Origin: Streptomyces aureus
Lineage (GTDB): Bacteria > Actinomycetota > Actinomycetes > Streptomycetales > Streptomycetaceae
NCBI RefSeq assembly: GCF_000725495.1
Contig: NZ_JNZD01000018.1
Span: 62,001 to 126,000 of the forward strand
DNA: 64,000 nucleotides
Direction: 5' to 3'
Below are positions 30,176-38,950 of the stretch, piece by piece. Positions within the stretch are counted from its first letter, which is position 1. Every line of letters starts with the position of its first letter. A program made the position numbers and the translations under genes. Below the pieces are notes generated by a model. That model was not told the origin of the DNA. It saw only the letters and a program-made list of their open reading frames with translations, and ran no database searches.

Positions 30176-30733
30176 GTGACGCGACCTGAACTCTCCGAAC
30201 TCGACCACCTGCGAGAAATAGAACGGCTCGCCGGCGTGGTCGCGGGCGCCGCCTCGGCCGAGGGCTGGCTCTCGTATCAACCCGAAGCAGACGACGCGAC
30301 ACCCCTGCAGCGGGCGGTGAACGCGCTGGCCCGGGGACTTCGCCACTACCACTTTCCCGGGGACGGCTGCCTCGACTATGAGACGGATCGCCCCGAGCTG
30401 AAGCTCGCAGGCGTGGTGGTTCTGCGTCCCGGGGCGATGCCGGACGGCATGGAGGAGACCTACGAGGAGGCGTGCGCCCGTCTCGGAGTCGAGGCCCGGC
30501 CCGAGGGGTGGGCCCTGTGGAACACATGGGGCGACGGGAAGCTCCAGGTGACGATGGTCGTCTCCGCGGTCGACACCACCGAGGGCCTGCTCGCGAACTG
30601 GTCGCGGGGCAAGGCCGTCTATCCGCTGACGCCAATGCCGTCCCAGATAGCTCTCATCCACCACGGCTGGGCTGCCCATATGGTCTTCTCCCCGTTCGGA
30701 GTGAAGAAGCTCGGGCTCGGCGGACAGCCGTGA
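30176..30733 (+). CDS. Accessory-island protein of unknown function
   Basis: 185 residues from GTG at 30176; an ATG at 30140 would add 12. It is soluble with no signal peptide. It reads as a mixed alpha/beta domain: N-terminal helices (ELDHLREIERLAGVVAGA), then YETDRPELKLAGVVVLRPG and WALWNTWGDGKLQVTMVVSA. No family is recognised. Codon use is Streptomyces-like, so it is probably real, but the start is uncertain. Confidence 0.6.
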   Translation: MTRPELSELDHLREIERLAGVVAGAASAEGWLSYQPEADDATPLQRAVNALARGLRHYHFPGDGCLDYETDRPELKLAGVVVLRPGAMPDGMEETYEEACARLGVEARPEGWALWNTWGDGKLQVTMVVSAVDTTEGLLANWSRGKAVYPLTPMPSQIALIHHGWAAHMVFSPFGVKKLGLGGQP

Positions 30734-31008
30734 CATCGCGTCACCTCGACCACCGGTCCTCCACCCCCGGCTCGGCCGGTGCTCGGCTTTGACTGCTGCG
30801 CAAACCCCTCTTGCTCAACCCACTACCCTCCCCAGCTCCCATCCCGGAGCGCGCGTCGGCTCAGCGTGGGCGGAGCGGGCCGGAGGCAGGAGCGGCGCCC
30901 GGCGCGGAGCCGGGAGCGCGCCCGGCGGAGCGGAGCGCAGCCGGGGCTTGATGAGGTAGAGAAATCCGTAACCCTGGTCTCCCTGTGGTCCGCGTTCAGC
31001 CCTCTGCC

Positions 31009-31114
31009 TTGTCGCTTGTCGCTTGTCTTATCGCTCATCGGCTCGCAGGTCAGAGCGTGTTTCGACTACCGCGCAGTGGGGCGCTACCTCGTCACGACAA
31101 GCGACAAGCGACAA
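31009..31114. repeat. 19-bp inverted repeat made of GACAAGC heptamers
   Basis: TTGTCGCTTGTCGCTTGTC at 31009-31027 is the exact complement of GACAAGCGACAAGCGACAA at 31096-31114. Each arm is nearly three tandem heptamers. 68 bases separate the arms. Confidence 0.85.
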
Positions 31115-31184
31115 GCGCCGAGGGCATCGCGTGTGCCGCCGTGCGGGGCGGGTTGCGGACGCCAGCCCCGAGTTGGGACAGCAG

Positions 31185-31219
31185 AAGAGGCCACCTCACG
31201 CGGGTGAGGGTGGCCTCTT
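31185..31219. terminator. Hairpin with AAGAGGCCACC stem
   Basis: AAGAGGCCACC pairs with GGTGGCCTCTT around a loop that itself contains TCAC/GTGA; T-rich on the plus side. The same stem sequence recurs at 32305-32346. Confidence 0.6.
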
Positions 31220-31495
31220 TAACGCCTGCCGACGACGCGGCGGGGAACTGCAACACGCGGGGATGCGGTCGCTTGTCCAACGGCTGGCGCAAAACCAAGA
31301 GGAGCACGCCTGGCGAGCGGTGCTCTTCTTGCTTGTCCGCCGGGCCAGCGGGAAGTGCACAACGATGCCCAGCGAGCTGCCAACAGCCGCGCCGGCGTGG
31401 GCCGCTCCTTCTATCACCCTCGGTGACAGCGGCTGACAGTCGAGGCAGGTGCTCCGGCGGACGCCGGGCGGGGGTGCCGGCGGACGCGGCCCGGG

Positions 31496-32005
31496 TCAGC
31501 CCTTGGCGGGTTCCCCGGCCTCGATTCCGGCGAAGAACTCGTCCGCGAGGGCGCGTGCACCGATCAGGTTGTCGAGGGGTTCGCCGATGATGCGGCTCGC
31601 CAGCTCGGTGGCCAGTGTGAAGATGTCCTCACGCAGTTCGGCCTCCGCGATGATCCGGTCGGCCTCCAGTTGCGCCTTGGCCGACGCCACGAGGTCCTCG
31701 CGCTCCCTGACGCCCTCGGCGCGCAGGGCCGCGAGAAGGGCGGCTCCCTCTTCGGTCGCGGTCCCGCGGAGCCGGGCTGCTTCGTGGCGGGCAGTGCTGA
31801 TTTCGGCCTGGTACTCGGAGAGGATGCGACGCGCTTCCTCGTTCAGTGCGACGGCCCGCTCGGCGGTGCCTTCGATCGCCTCGTCACGTGCCGCAAGAAT
31901 TTTCTCCATGCGCGGAACCAGGACTTTCGCGAAGACGGCGAAGACCAGGGCGAAACTGATGAGTCCGACTATGAGTTCAGGGTGTGGCGGATTCAGAGGT
32001 CCCAT
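31496..32005 (-). CDS. Orphan F-type ATP synthase subunit b paralogue
   Basis: 169 residues from ATG at 32005, which gives the b-subunit architecture. A short N-terminus leads into one membrane helix (PELIVGLISFALVFAVFAKVL) followed by PRMEKILAARDEAIEG and a long Ala/Glu/Arg helix, ending with a delta-binding-like segment (ELASRIIGEPLDN). It is recognisably related to AtpF but diverged, and no other atp gene is near. A b subunit alone cannot make an ATP synthase. It could alter the peripheral stalk of the host enzyme or work as a coiled-coil membrane anchor. It lies inside the accessory island. Confidence 0.8.
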   Translation of the reverse strand: MGPLNPPHPELIVGLISFALVFAVFAKVLVPRMEKILAARDEAIEGTAERAVALNEEARRILSEYQAEISTARHEAARLRGTATEEGAALLAALRAEGVREREDLVASAKAQLEADRIIAEAELREDIFTLATELASRIIGEPLDNLIGARALADEFFAGIEAGEPAKG

Positions 32006-32355
32006 GTGACGGATCGTACAGCGAGCGGGATCGAACAGGGACGGCGCCCTGACTTTTGATGTTCCCAACTTCCTTTTAATGTCGCGGAATTGGCTAGACA
32101 TTGACCCGGCTGTATGGATGTGTATCCGGCCCCCTCAGGGCGTCGACGCTGCCCGATAGAGTGAGTCACTGTTTTATGGACGCCAACCAAAACGTTTAGC
32201 GTCCAGGCATGTATCGGCATGCATTGTCGCCAAGTGTCCATTTCCGCAGGTCACGGCGACTCTTAGCGATTTGCGGGTTGTGGGCGTCGGGTCCACCGCG
32301 AAAGCCGAAGAGGCCACCCTGGCCTAGGCGGAGGTGGCCTCTTCGGTACTGCTGA
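32006..32355. other. Intergenic, accessory island
   Basis: A+T-rich upstream region of the b-subunit gene (32050-32210) and the hairpin at 32305-32346. No gene seen. Confidence 0.5.
32305..32346. terminator. Second AAGAGGCCACC-stem hairpin
   Basis: CCGAAGAGGCCACC pairs perfectly with GGTGGCCTCTTCGG around a 14-base loop, just past the regulator pseudogene on the minus strand. Confidence 0.65.
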
Positions 32356-32690
32356 TCACGTGCCGGGAAGGTTGAGGCAGCGGGTGTTCCAGCCGCGGTA
32401 CGAAAGGGCGTCGGCTCGTTCGGCAAGCTCCAAGAGTTCGGCCGGCGCGTTCCTGCCTGCGATGAGCACCAGCTCGCGGATGCACTCTCGGACTGCGATG
32501 TGCGTGCGCACCGACTCCGGTGCCAGCTCCTCGGCGCGCAACAGGCAGTCGTGGCCTCCCCGATGTGACGCCGCTGAGTGTGGGCACGGCCCATGACCCT
32601 TCCCGCGCATTGGGTCACGACAGCTCGGGTCGTTCCAGCGGAGGAGTACGCGCACCTCATGCCGAGCAGCCGCGACCTGGCCCGCAAGAC
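32356..32690 (-). pseudogene. Frameshifted remnant of a TPR-type XRE regulator
   Basis: One minus frame reads VMGRAHTQRRHIGEATTAC. After about 32545 a different frame continues LLRAEELAPESVRTHIAVRE and then IRELVLIAGRNAPAELLELA to a stop at 32356. Joined, these look like the C-terminal TPR and tail of Streptomyces XRE-family regulators. The HTH domain is absent, so the gene is truncated as well as frameshifted by about one base. Confidence 0.55.
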
Positions 32691-32761
32691 TCTCGGTCAG
32701 GCACTTCGACCGCCGCAGGACCCGCCGCGCTGAGGTCCCACAGAGGGCCCAGGCCGTAAAA

Positions 32762-32800
32762 ATGCCCCCGCCCCGCGCCTTATGCGCAGGTCGGGGGCAT
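32762..32800 (-). terminator. gpmA terminator
   Basis: ATGCCCCCG pairs with CGGGGGCAT over an inner weaker hairpin, 12 bases past the gpmA stop. Its degenerate double is at 28658-28696. Confidence 0.75.
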
Positions 32801-32811
32801 GATCACGTTCT

Positions 32812-33573
32812 CTACTTCTTCTTGCCCTGGTTCTTGACCGCCTCGATCGCGGCCGCGGCCGCCTCCGGGTCGAGGTAGGTGCCGCCCGGGTTCAGGGGCT
32901 TGAAGTCGGCGTCGAGCTCGTAGGAGAGCGGGATGCCGGTGGGGATGTTCAGGCCCGCGATGTCGGCGTCGGAGATGCCGTCGAGGTGCTTGACCAGGGC
33001 GCGCAGCGAGTTGCCGTGGGCCGCGACCAGGACCGTGCGGCCGGTCAGCAGGTCCGGGACGATGCCGTCGAACCAGTACGGGAGCATGCGGACGACGACG
33101 TCCTTCAGGCACTCCGTCTGCGGACGCAGCTCCGGCGGCAGCGAGGCGTAGCGCGCGTCGTCGAACTGGGAGTACTCGGAGTCGCGGTCCAGCGCCGGCG
33201 GCGGGGTGTCGTACGAGCGGCGCCACAGCATGAACTGCTCCTCGCCGAACTCGGCGAGCGTCTGGGCCTTGTCCTTGCCCTGGAGGGCACCGTAGTGACG
33301 CTCGTTCAGGCGCCAGCTGCGGTGGACCGGGATCCAGTGGCGGTCCGCGGACTCCAGGGCGAGCTGCGCGGTGCGGATCGCGCGCTTCTGGAGCGAGGTG
33401 TGGACGACGTCGGGCAGCAGGCCGGCGTCCTTCAGCAGCTCACCGCCGCGGACAGCCTCCTTCTCGCCCTTCTCGTTGAGGTTGACGTCCACCCATCCGG
33501 TGAACAGGTTCTTCGCGTTCCATTCGCTCTCGCCGTGGCGGAGGAGGATCAGCTTGTACGGTGCGTCGGCCAT
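32812..33573 (-). CDS. gpmA: 2,3-bisphosphoglycerate-dependent phosphoglycerate mutase
   Basis: 253 residues from ATG at 33573. The RHG motif [12 protein letters not shown] holds the phospho-accepting His. [19 protein letters not shown] and the second catalytic His in [11 protein letters not shown] are present. It interconverts 3- and 2-phosphoglycerate in glycolysis. The C-terminus ends in the short basic tail NQGKKK. Its 3' end and terminator are duplicated 4.1 kb away at 28658-28738, which suggests the gene end served as an integration site while keeping the gene intact. Confidence 0.95.
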   Translation of the reverse strand: MADAPYKLILLRHGESEWNAKNLFTGWVDVNLNEKGEKEAVRGGELLKDAGLLPDVVHTSLQKRAIRTAQLALESADRHWIPVHRSWRLNERHYGALQGKDKAQTLAEFGEEQFMLWRRSYDTPPPALDRDSEYSQFDDARYASLPPELRPQTECLKDVVVRMLPYWFDGIVPDLLTGRTVLVAAHGNSLRALVKHLDGISDADIAGLNIPTGIPLSYELDADFKPLNPGGTYLDPEAAAAAIEAVKNQGKKK

Positions 33574-33768
33574 GGCTCCGAGCGTAATCGAACCCCGCGA
33601 CCCCTCGCTCCTCCGGCCATCAGTCGGACACCGGAGCCCCCGTACGGCCGTCCCCCGCCCGCTCCGGCGCCGTTCAGTTGACGGCATCTGTTAATTGAGT
33701 GGCTCTGCGAGGCGGGCGCCTCGTAAGTTGTGCTCACCGCCCGAGCCGCTTACATCCGTGGGGGACCC

Positions 33769-35112
33769 ATGCCAGCCGCCGTCATGAGACGTGCCGTCCG
33801 CGAGACCGTCTCAGGACTCCCCCGCGAGTTCTGGTGGCTGTGGACCAGCACCCTCATCAACCGGCTCGGCGCCTTCGTCGCCACCTTCATGGCCCTGTAC
33901 CTGACGCTCGACCGCGGCTACTCCGCCTCGTACGCGGGTCTCGTCGCCTCCCTGCACGGCCTCGGCGGTGTCATCTCCTCGCTCGTCGCGGGTGTCATGA
34001 CCGACCGGTTCGGGCGGCGCCCCACGCTGCTCGTCGCGCAGGTGTCGACCGCGGCCTCGGTCGCCCTGCTCGGGTTCATGCACGACCCCGTGGCCATCGC
34101 CGCCGTCGCCTTCCTCGTCGGCATGGCCAGCAACGCCTCCCGGCCCGCCGTGCAGGCGATGATGGCCGACATCGTCCGGCCCGAGGACCGCGTCCGCGCC
34201 TTCTCGCTCAACTACTGGGCCATCAACCTCGGTTTCGCCGTCTCCTCGATGGGCGCCGGCTTCATCGCCGAGTTCAGCTACCTCGCGGGCTTCCTCATCG
34301 AGGCCGGCATGACCCTCGCCTGCGCGATCGTCGTCTTCGCCAAGCTCCCCGAGTCCAAGCCGGTGCAGGCCGCCAGGGACGCGGAGGCCCCGGTCGGACT
34401 CGGGACCGTGCTGCGCGACGGGCGGTTCATGAGCGTGGTCGGGCTGTCGTTCCTGGTCGCCCTCGTCTTCCAGCAGGGCGCCGTCGGACTGCCGGTCGCC
34501 ATGGGCCGGGCCGGTTTCACCCCGGCCGACTACGGCACGGCGATCGCCGTCAACGGCGTCATGATCGTCGCCCTGCAGATCCCGGTCGGCCGCTTCATCG
34601 AGCACCGCGACCCCAAGTGGCTGCTCGTGATCTCGTCCCTGCTCGCCGGGTACGGGTTCGGGCTCACCGCCTTCGCCGGGTCGGTCGGCGTCTTCACGCT
34701 CACCGTCTGCGTGTGGACCCTCGCCGAGATCGTCAACGCGCCGACCCAGACCGGTCTCGTCGTCCGCCTCTCCCCCGTCCACGGACGCGGCCGTTACCAG
34801 GGCATGTACACCCTCTCCTGGGCCCTCGCCTCGCTCATCGCCCCGGTGATGTCCGGCGTCGTCATCGACCGCTTCGGCGCGGCCTGGCTCTGGGGCCTGT
34901 GCGCGGTGGTCGGCACGGCGGCGGGTCTCGGCTACGGACTGCTCATGCGCCGCCTCCCGGCGGAGGAGCCGGTACGGGAGACGGTCATGGAGTCGATTCC
35001 GGAGGCGGTACGGGAGTCCGTTCCGGAGGCGGTACGGGAATCGGTGGTACGCGATGTCGTGGTCCGGGAACCGGCGCGGGAGTCCACCCAGGCCGAGGCG
35101 AGCCGGGCCTGA
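33769..35112 (+). CDS. MFS transporter, drug-efflux-like
   Basis: 447 residues. The ATG at 33769 follows GTGGGGGA. Twelve hydrophobic helices are visible. The loop 2-3 signature is present as GVMTDRFGRRPTLLVAQ, and its half-repeat-like counterpart is PVGRFIEHRDPKWLLVI. The family includes MdtH/YfmO-like multidrug exporters; the substrate is not predictable. The C-terminal cytoplasmic tail carries an odd acidic repeat (ESIPEAVRESVPEAVRES). No adjacent regulator is obviously linked. Confidence 0.85.
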   Translation: MPAAVMRRAVRETVSGLPREFWWLWTSTLINRLGAFVATFMALYLTLDRGYSASYAGLVASLHGLGGVISSLVAGVMTDRFGRRPTLLVAQVSTAASVALLGFMHDPVAIAAVAFLVGMASNASRPAVQAMMADIVRPEDRVRAFSLNYWAINLGFAVSSMGAGFIAEFSYLAGFLIEAGMTLACAIVVFAKLPESKPVQAARDAEAPVGLGTVLRDGRFMSVVGLSFLVALVFQQGAVGLPVAMGRAGFTPADYGTAIAVNGVMIVALQIPVGRFIEHRDPKWLLVISSLLAGYGFGLTAFAGSVGVFTLTVCVWTLAEIVNAPTQTGLVVRLSPVHGRGRYQGMYTLSWALASLIAPVMSGVVIDRFGAAWLWGLCAVVGTAAGLGYGLLMRRLPAEEPVRETVMESIPEAVRESVPEAVRESVVRDVVVREPARESTQAEASRA

Positions 35113-35367
35113 GGCGCTCCCCGCGGGCCCGGCGGGCGCTCCCCGCGGACCCAGCGGGCGCGGCCCGGGCCTCGGGCTTACGGGCTCGCCCCACTTGACG
35201 GGCGTCGGGCACGATCGGCTCCGCCCCGACAGGCGCAGCCCCAGCTGGGGTGCCCCGGAGGCAGAGGCCCCGGCCCAAGGGCCCGGGGCCGACAAAGCCC
35301 CCGGCCAGGGCCTGCCGCGCCCGGGCACCCCGGACCACAGACGCCCCTGACGACCCCGGGGGCCACC

Positions 35368-35934
35368 TCACGGATGCATCCGCGCCCCCTTGACCACCTT
35401 GTCCACCGCGTTCCGCGGCCCGTACACCGCGAGTCCCACCAGGTCCAGCTCGGCGGTCGGCACCGCCCGTACCGCCGCGCGGTTGTCCCGGTCGTTGCCC
35501 GTGGCGAAGAGGTCCGACGTGAAGACCGCGCGCGGGAGCGCCCGGGACAGGGCGCGGGCGTGGGCGGCGGTCAGTGTCTCCTTCGACGCCTCCAGGACCA
35601 GGACCGGCTGCCGGAACATCGGCAGGTAGGAGACCCCGTCGGCGTCCTCGTACGGTTGCCCGATCACCTCGGGGACGGTGGTCCCCAGGCCGCTGACGAG
35701 GAAGGCGGTCACATTGAGCCGCTGCCAGGGCTCCAGGTCGTCACGCAGGACGACGGTGATCTTGGTGTCGAAGCGGACGGGTGCGGCCTCCGCAAGGCCC
35801 GTCCCACCCACCGCACCGCGCGCGGGCCCACCCACCGCACCGGGTGCGGGCCCGCTCGTCGTACCGGGCACAGGCCCATTCGTTCCGCCGCTCGCACCGT
35901 CACCGACCGGGCTCGTCTCGTTCTCGCTACTCAT
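35368..35934 (-). CDS. DUF2000-family protein
   Basis: 188 residues from ATG at 35934. About 50 N-terminal residues are Gly/Pro/Ala-rich linker. The DUF2000 domain follows, a peptidyl-tRNA-hydrolase-2-like fold: RFDTKITVVLRDDLEPWQRLN, FLVSGLG, YLPMFRQPVLV and DLVGLAVYGPRNAVDKV. Function is unknown in the family. It is divergent from an AraC-type gene 49 bases away; the regulator probably controls it. Confidence 0.85.
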   Translation of the reverse strand: MSSENETSPVGDGASGGTNGPVPGTTSGPAPGAVGGPARGAVGGTGLAEAAPVRFDTKITVVLRDDLEPWQRLNVTAFLVSGLGTTVPEVIGQPYEDADGVSYLPMFRQPVLVLEASKETLTAAHARALSRALPRAVFTSDLFATGNDRDNRAAVRAVPTAELDLVGLAVYGPRNAVDKVVKGARMHP

Positions 35935-35983
35935 GCCATGAGACTGCCGACCTGCGTACGCCGTCGTCTTGTACGTTCTTTGC

Positions 35984-36775
35984 GTGACCACTCGGCGTGA
36001 GACCTCCGCGTGGCGCCCCGGCGTCCCGGGTGTCGTCGAGGTCTTCCACGCGCACTACACCGGGTACGCGTACCCGATGCACGTGCACGAGGCGTGGACC
36101 CTGCTGATCGTCGACGACGGCGCCGTCCGCTACGACCTCGACCGGCACGAGCACGGCACCCCGCGCGACACGGTGACCCTGCTGCCCCCGCACATCCCGC
36201 ACAACGGCGCACCCGCCACCGAGCACGGTTTCCGCAAGCGGGTCCTCTACCTCGACGGCTCACGCCTGGCCGACGACCTCATCGGCCCCGCGGTGGACGG
36301 GCCCGATCTGGCGGACCCCGTCCTGCGGAGCCGCGTCGCCCGGCTGCACACGGCGCTCGCCCACCCCGGGGACGAACTGGAGGCGGACAGCAGGCTGACG
36401 CTGATCGCCGACCGGCTGCGCGGGCTGCTCCGCCCGCGGACGCCCCTCCCCACCCCGTACGAGGACCGGCCGCTGGCCCGCCGGCTGCGTGAACTCCTCG
36501 ACGAACGGGTCGTGGAGGGGATCGCCCTGGAGGAGGCAGCCCGGCTCGTGCACGCCCATCCCGCGCACCTGGTACGGGCGTTCAGCGGCGCGTTCGGCAT
36601 CGCCCCGCACCAGTACCTGATGTCCCGTCGCGTGGACCGCGCCCGCCGTCTGCTCCTCGACGGACGCCCGCCGGGCGAGGTCGCCGCCCTGACCGGCTTC
36701 TACGACCAGTCCCATCTCACCCGGCATTTCCGCCGGTTGGTGGGAGTGACCCCGGGACGCTACGCCCGCCCGTGA
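35984..36775 (+). CDS. AraC-family transcriptional regulator with N-terminal cupin
   Basis: 263 residues from GTG at 35984. The N-terminal AraC-binding cupin has YPMHVHEAWTLLIVDDG and LLPPHIPHNG, with His residues in a potential metal or ligand site. The C-terminal double HTH has ARLVHAHPAHLVRAFSGAFG and TGFYDQSHLTRHFRRLVG, ending GRYARP. It sits face to face with the DUF2000 gene, sharing a 49-base promoter region, so autoregulation and control of that gene are likely. Confidence 0.9.
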   Translation: MTTRRETSAWRPGVPGVVEVFHAHYTGYAYPMHVHEAWTLLIVDDGAVRYDLDRHEHGTPRDTVTLLPPHIPHNGAPATEHGFRKRVLYLDGSRLADDLIGPAVDGPDLADPVLRSRVARLHTALAHPGDELEADSRLTLIADRLRGLLRPRTPLPTPYEDRPLARRLRELLDERVVEGIALEEAARLVHAHPAHLVRAFSGAFGIAPHQYLMSRRVDRARRLLLDGRPPGEVAALTGFYDQSHLTRHFRRLVGVTPGRYARP

Positions 36776-36806
36776 GATGGGGCAGAACCTCCCTGGGCGC
36801 GGGGGG

Positions 36807-37298
36807 TCAGCTGCTGGGGCGCTGCGTCAGGTTCGCGAACGCGTCCAGATTGCGCGTCGACTCACCCCGGGACACCCGCCAGGCGTACTCCTTGCGGATC
36901 GCGGAGGCGAACCCGAGTTCCAGCAGGGTGTTGAAGGCACCGTCGGCGGCTTCGAGGACGGACCCGAGGAGACGGTCCACCTCTTCCGGGATGACGGCGG
37001 CCAGCGGCAGCTTGCCGGTCAGATAGACGTCCCCGAGCGGGTCGACCGCGTAGGCGACCCCGTAGAGCTTGAGATTGCGCTCCAGGAGCCAGCGGTGGAC
37101 CGCCGCGTGGTTCTCGTCCGGGTGGCGGATCACGAACGCGTTCAGCGACAGGGAGTGCTTGCCGACGATCAGCGAGACCGTCGTCGAGAGCTTGCGGGTG
37201 CCGGGCAGTTTCACGACGTACGAGCCCGCCGCGGGACTCTCCCACTCCAGCTCGGCCTCGGTGAGAACCCGCTCGATGATCGACCCTGCGTCAGCCAT
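36807..37298 (-). CDS. YbjN domain-containing protein
   Basis: 163 residues from ATG at 37298. The fold is the YbjN/type III secretion chaperone-like alpha/beta sandwich: VVKLPGTRKLSTTVSLIVG, FVIRHPDENHAAVHRWLLERN, YAVDPLGDVYLTGKLP and a helical end. YbjN-like proteins have been linked to stress responses, but the role is not defined. It lies downstream of mshA on the same strand, 314 bases away across repeats, a common actinobacterial neighbour pair. Confidence 0.85.
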   Translation of the reverse strand: MADAGSIIERVLTEAELEWESPAAGSYVVKLPGTRKLSTTVSLIVGKHSLSLNAFVIRHPDENHAAVHRWLLERNLKLYGVAYAVDPLGDVYLTGKLPLAAVIPEEVDRLLGSVLEAADGAFNTLLELGFASAIRKEYAWRVSRGESTRNLDAFANLTQRPSS

Positions 37299-37612
37299 GG
37301 CCCGAGCGTACGTGACCGGCACCGGGGGCGACGCGCCCGGTGGCACGTGCGGGGACGGTGGCCGATGTCGGGGGTGCGTTCGGGGCTTGCCGACGGCGTG
37401 GGGGTGCGTGCGTTGCGCTCGTGGGGCGGGGTGGGTCCCGGGGGCGGGGCCGGTGGTCCCGGCCCCCACCCGTGTCAGGCGTGGTGGGGCCGCAGGCGGC
37501 ACCCGTGGTCCCGGGCCGCCGGGCGCGTCAGGCGTGGTGGGCCCGGACTGCCCCGCGCGTCAGGCGTGATGAGCGCTCAGACGGCACCCGTCGCCCCGGA
37601 CCGCCCCGCGCA
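37299..37612. other. mshA-ybjN intergenic region with repeats
   Basis: 37475-37612 holds three partial copies of the mshA 3' tail. 37310-37470 is GC-rich with GTGGGGGTGCG-like runs. No gene is seen. Confidence 0.6.
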
Positions 37613-37665
37613 TCAGGCGTGATGCGCCCGCAGACGGCGCCGGTGGTCCTGGGTCGCCGCCGCGT
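37475..37665. repeat. Tandem partial duplications of the mshA 3' end
   Basis: TCAGGCGTGRTG begins at 37475, 37528, 37560 and 37613, with spacings 53, 32 and 53. The last is the real mshA end. Copies 1 and 3 continue with CAGRCGGCACCCGT-like sequence as the gene does. On the minus strand each copy would encode an AHHA tail and stop. Confidence 0.8.
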
Positions 37666-38950
37666 ACACGTCCGCCGTCTCCGCCGCCGCGGTGTCCCAG
37701 CCGAAGCGTTCCGCGTGCCGCGCCGCGGCGGCGCCCATCCGGGGCACCAGGCTCTCGTCGTCGGCGAACGCGCGCAGCACGCGCGCGTAGTCCGCGGGAT
37801 GGTGGCCCTGGACGAGGAAGCCGGTCTCCTGGTCGCGCACGGCCACCGGCAGACCTCCGACCTCGGCCGCGAGCACCGGCGTACCGGCCGCCTGCGCCTC
37901 GATGGCCACCAGCCCGAAGGACTCGCTGTACGAGGGCATGACCAGCACCGAGGCGGCCCGGAACCAGTCCGCGAGCTGGTCCTGGCCGACGGGCGGCCGG
38001 AATCGCACGACGTCGGCGATGCCCAGCCGCGCGGCCAGTTTCTGGAGCCCTTCCGGCTTGGCGAGTCCGCTGCCACTCGGACCGCCCACCACGGGGACGA
38101 CGATCCGGCCGCGCAGGTCGGGCCGCTCGTCGAGCAGCACGGCGACCGCGCGCAGCAGCACGTCGGGAGCCTTCAGGGGCTGTATGCGGCCCGCGAAGAG
38201 GGGGATCAGCGCGTCCTGCGGGAGACCGAGCCGCGCACGGGCGGCGGCACGGCCGTCGGCGGGACGGAAGCGGTCGAGGTTGACGCCCGGGTGGACGACG
38301 GCGACGCTGCCGGCCGCCGCCCCGTAGTGGCGTACGAGCTCGTCGGCCTCCTCCGCGGTGTTCGCGATGAGGCGGTCGGCCGCGCGGACGATCTGGGTCT
38401 CGCCGATGACACGGGCGGCGGGCTCGGGAGTGTCGCCCTCGGCCAGCGCCGCGTTCTTGACCTTGGCCATGGTGTGCATCGCGTGCACGAGGGGCGCGCC
38501 CCAGCGTTCCGCGGCCAGCCAGCCGACGTGGCCCGAGAGCCAGTAGTGGGAGTGCACGAGGTCGTAGTAACCGGGGCGGTGCCCGGCCCAGGCCTGCATG
38601 ACGCCATGGGTGAAGGCGCACAGCTGGGCGGGGAGGTCCTCCTTGGCGAGGCCCTCGTACGGGCCCGCGTCGACGTGCCGGACGAGGACGCCCGGAGCCA
38701 GTTCGACGGCCGGGGGAAGGGCCCCGGTCGTGGCTCGCGTGAAGATCTCGACCTCGATGTTGATCGCGGCGAGCCGCTGGGCGAGTTCGACGATGTAGAC
38801 GTTCATGCCGCCCGCGTCGCCCGTGCCGGGCTGGTGCAGGGGCGAGGTGTGCACGGAGAGCATGGCCACGCGCCGGGGCCTGCGGTGCAGTCTGAGCCGC
38901 GAGGCCGCCGCAGGTGAGCGACGCCCGAGCCTGCTGACGTACTGGCTCAC
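37613..38950 (-). CDS. mshA: D-inositol-3-phosphate glycosyltransferase MshA (mycothiol biosynthesis)
   Basis: 445 residues. The GTG at 38950 has GAGGAGG upstream. It is a GT4 glycosyltransferase: N-terminal [20 protein letters not shown] binds the acceptor, [12 protein letters not shown] follows, and the UDP-GlcNAc site includes [23 protein letters not shown] and the [18 protein letters not shown]-x7-E element. It makes the first intermediate of mycothiol, the actinobacterial thiol. Its very end is repeated downstream (37475-37612). Confidence 0.95.
   Translation of the reverse strand: MSQYVSRLGRRSPAAASRLRLHRRPRRVAMLSVHTSPLHQPGTGDAGGMNVYIVELAQRLAAINIEVEIFTRATTGALPPAVELAPGVLVRHVDAGPYEGLAKEDLPAQLCAFTHGVMQAWAGHRPGYYDLVHSHYWLSGHVGWLAAERWGAPLVHAMHTMAKVKNAALAEGDTPEPAARVIGETQIVRAADRLIANTAEEADELVRHYGAAAGSVAVVHPGVNLDRFRPADGRAAARARLGLPQDALIPLFAGRIQPLKAPDVLLRAVAVLLDERPDLRGRIVVPVVGGPSGSGLAKPEGLQKLAARLGIADVVRFRPPVGQDQLADWFRAASVLVMPSYSESFGLVAIEAQAAGTPVLAAEVGGLPVAVRDQETGFLVQGHHPADYARVLRAFADDESLVPRMGAAAARHAERFGWDTAAAETADVYAAATQDHRRRLRAHHA

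Larger units (their letters stand above)
30734..31495. other. 762-base non-coding stretch of the accessory island
   Basis: It holds the GACAAGC inverted-repeat pair (31009-31114) and the hairpin at 31185-31219. 30860-30950 is a GC-rich run with GGAGCG/CGGAGC repeats. No open frame looks like a protein. Confidence 0.55.
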
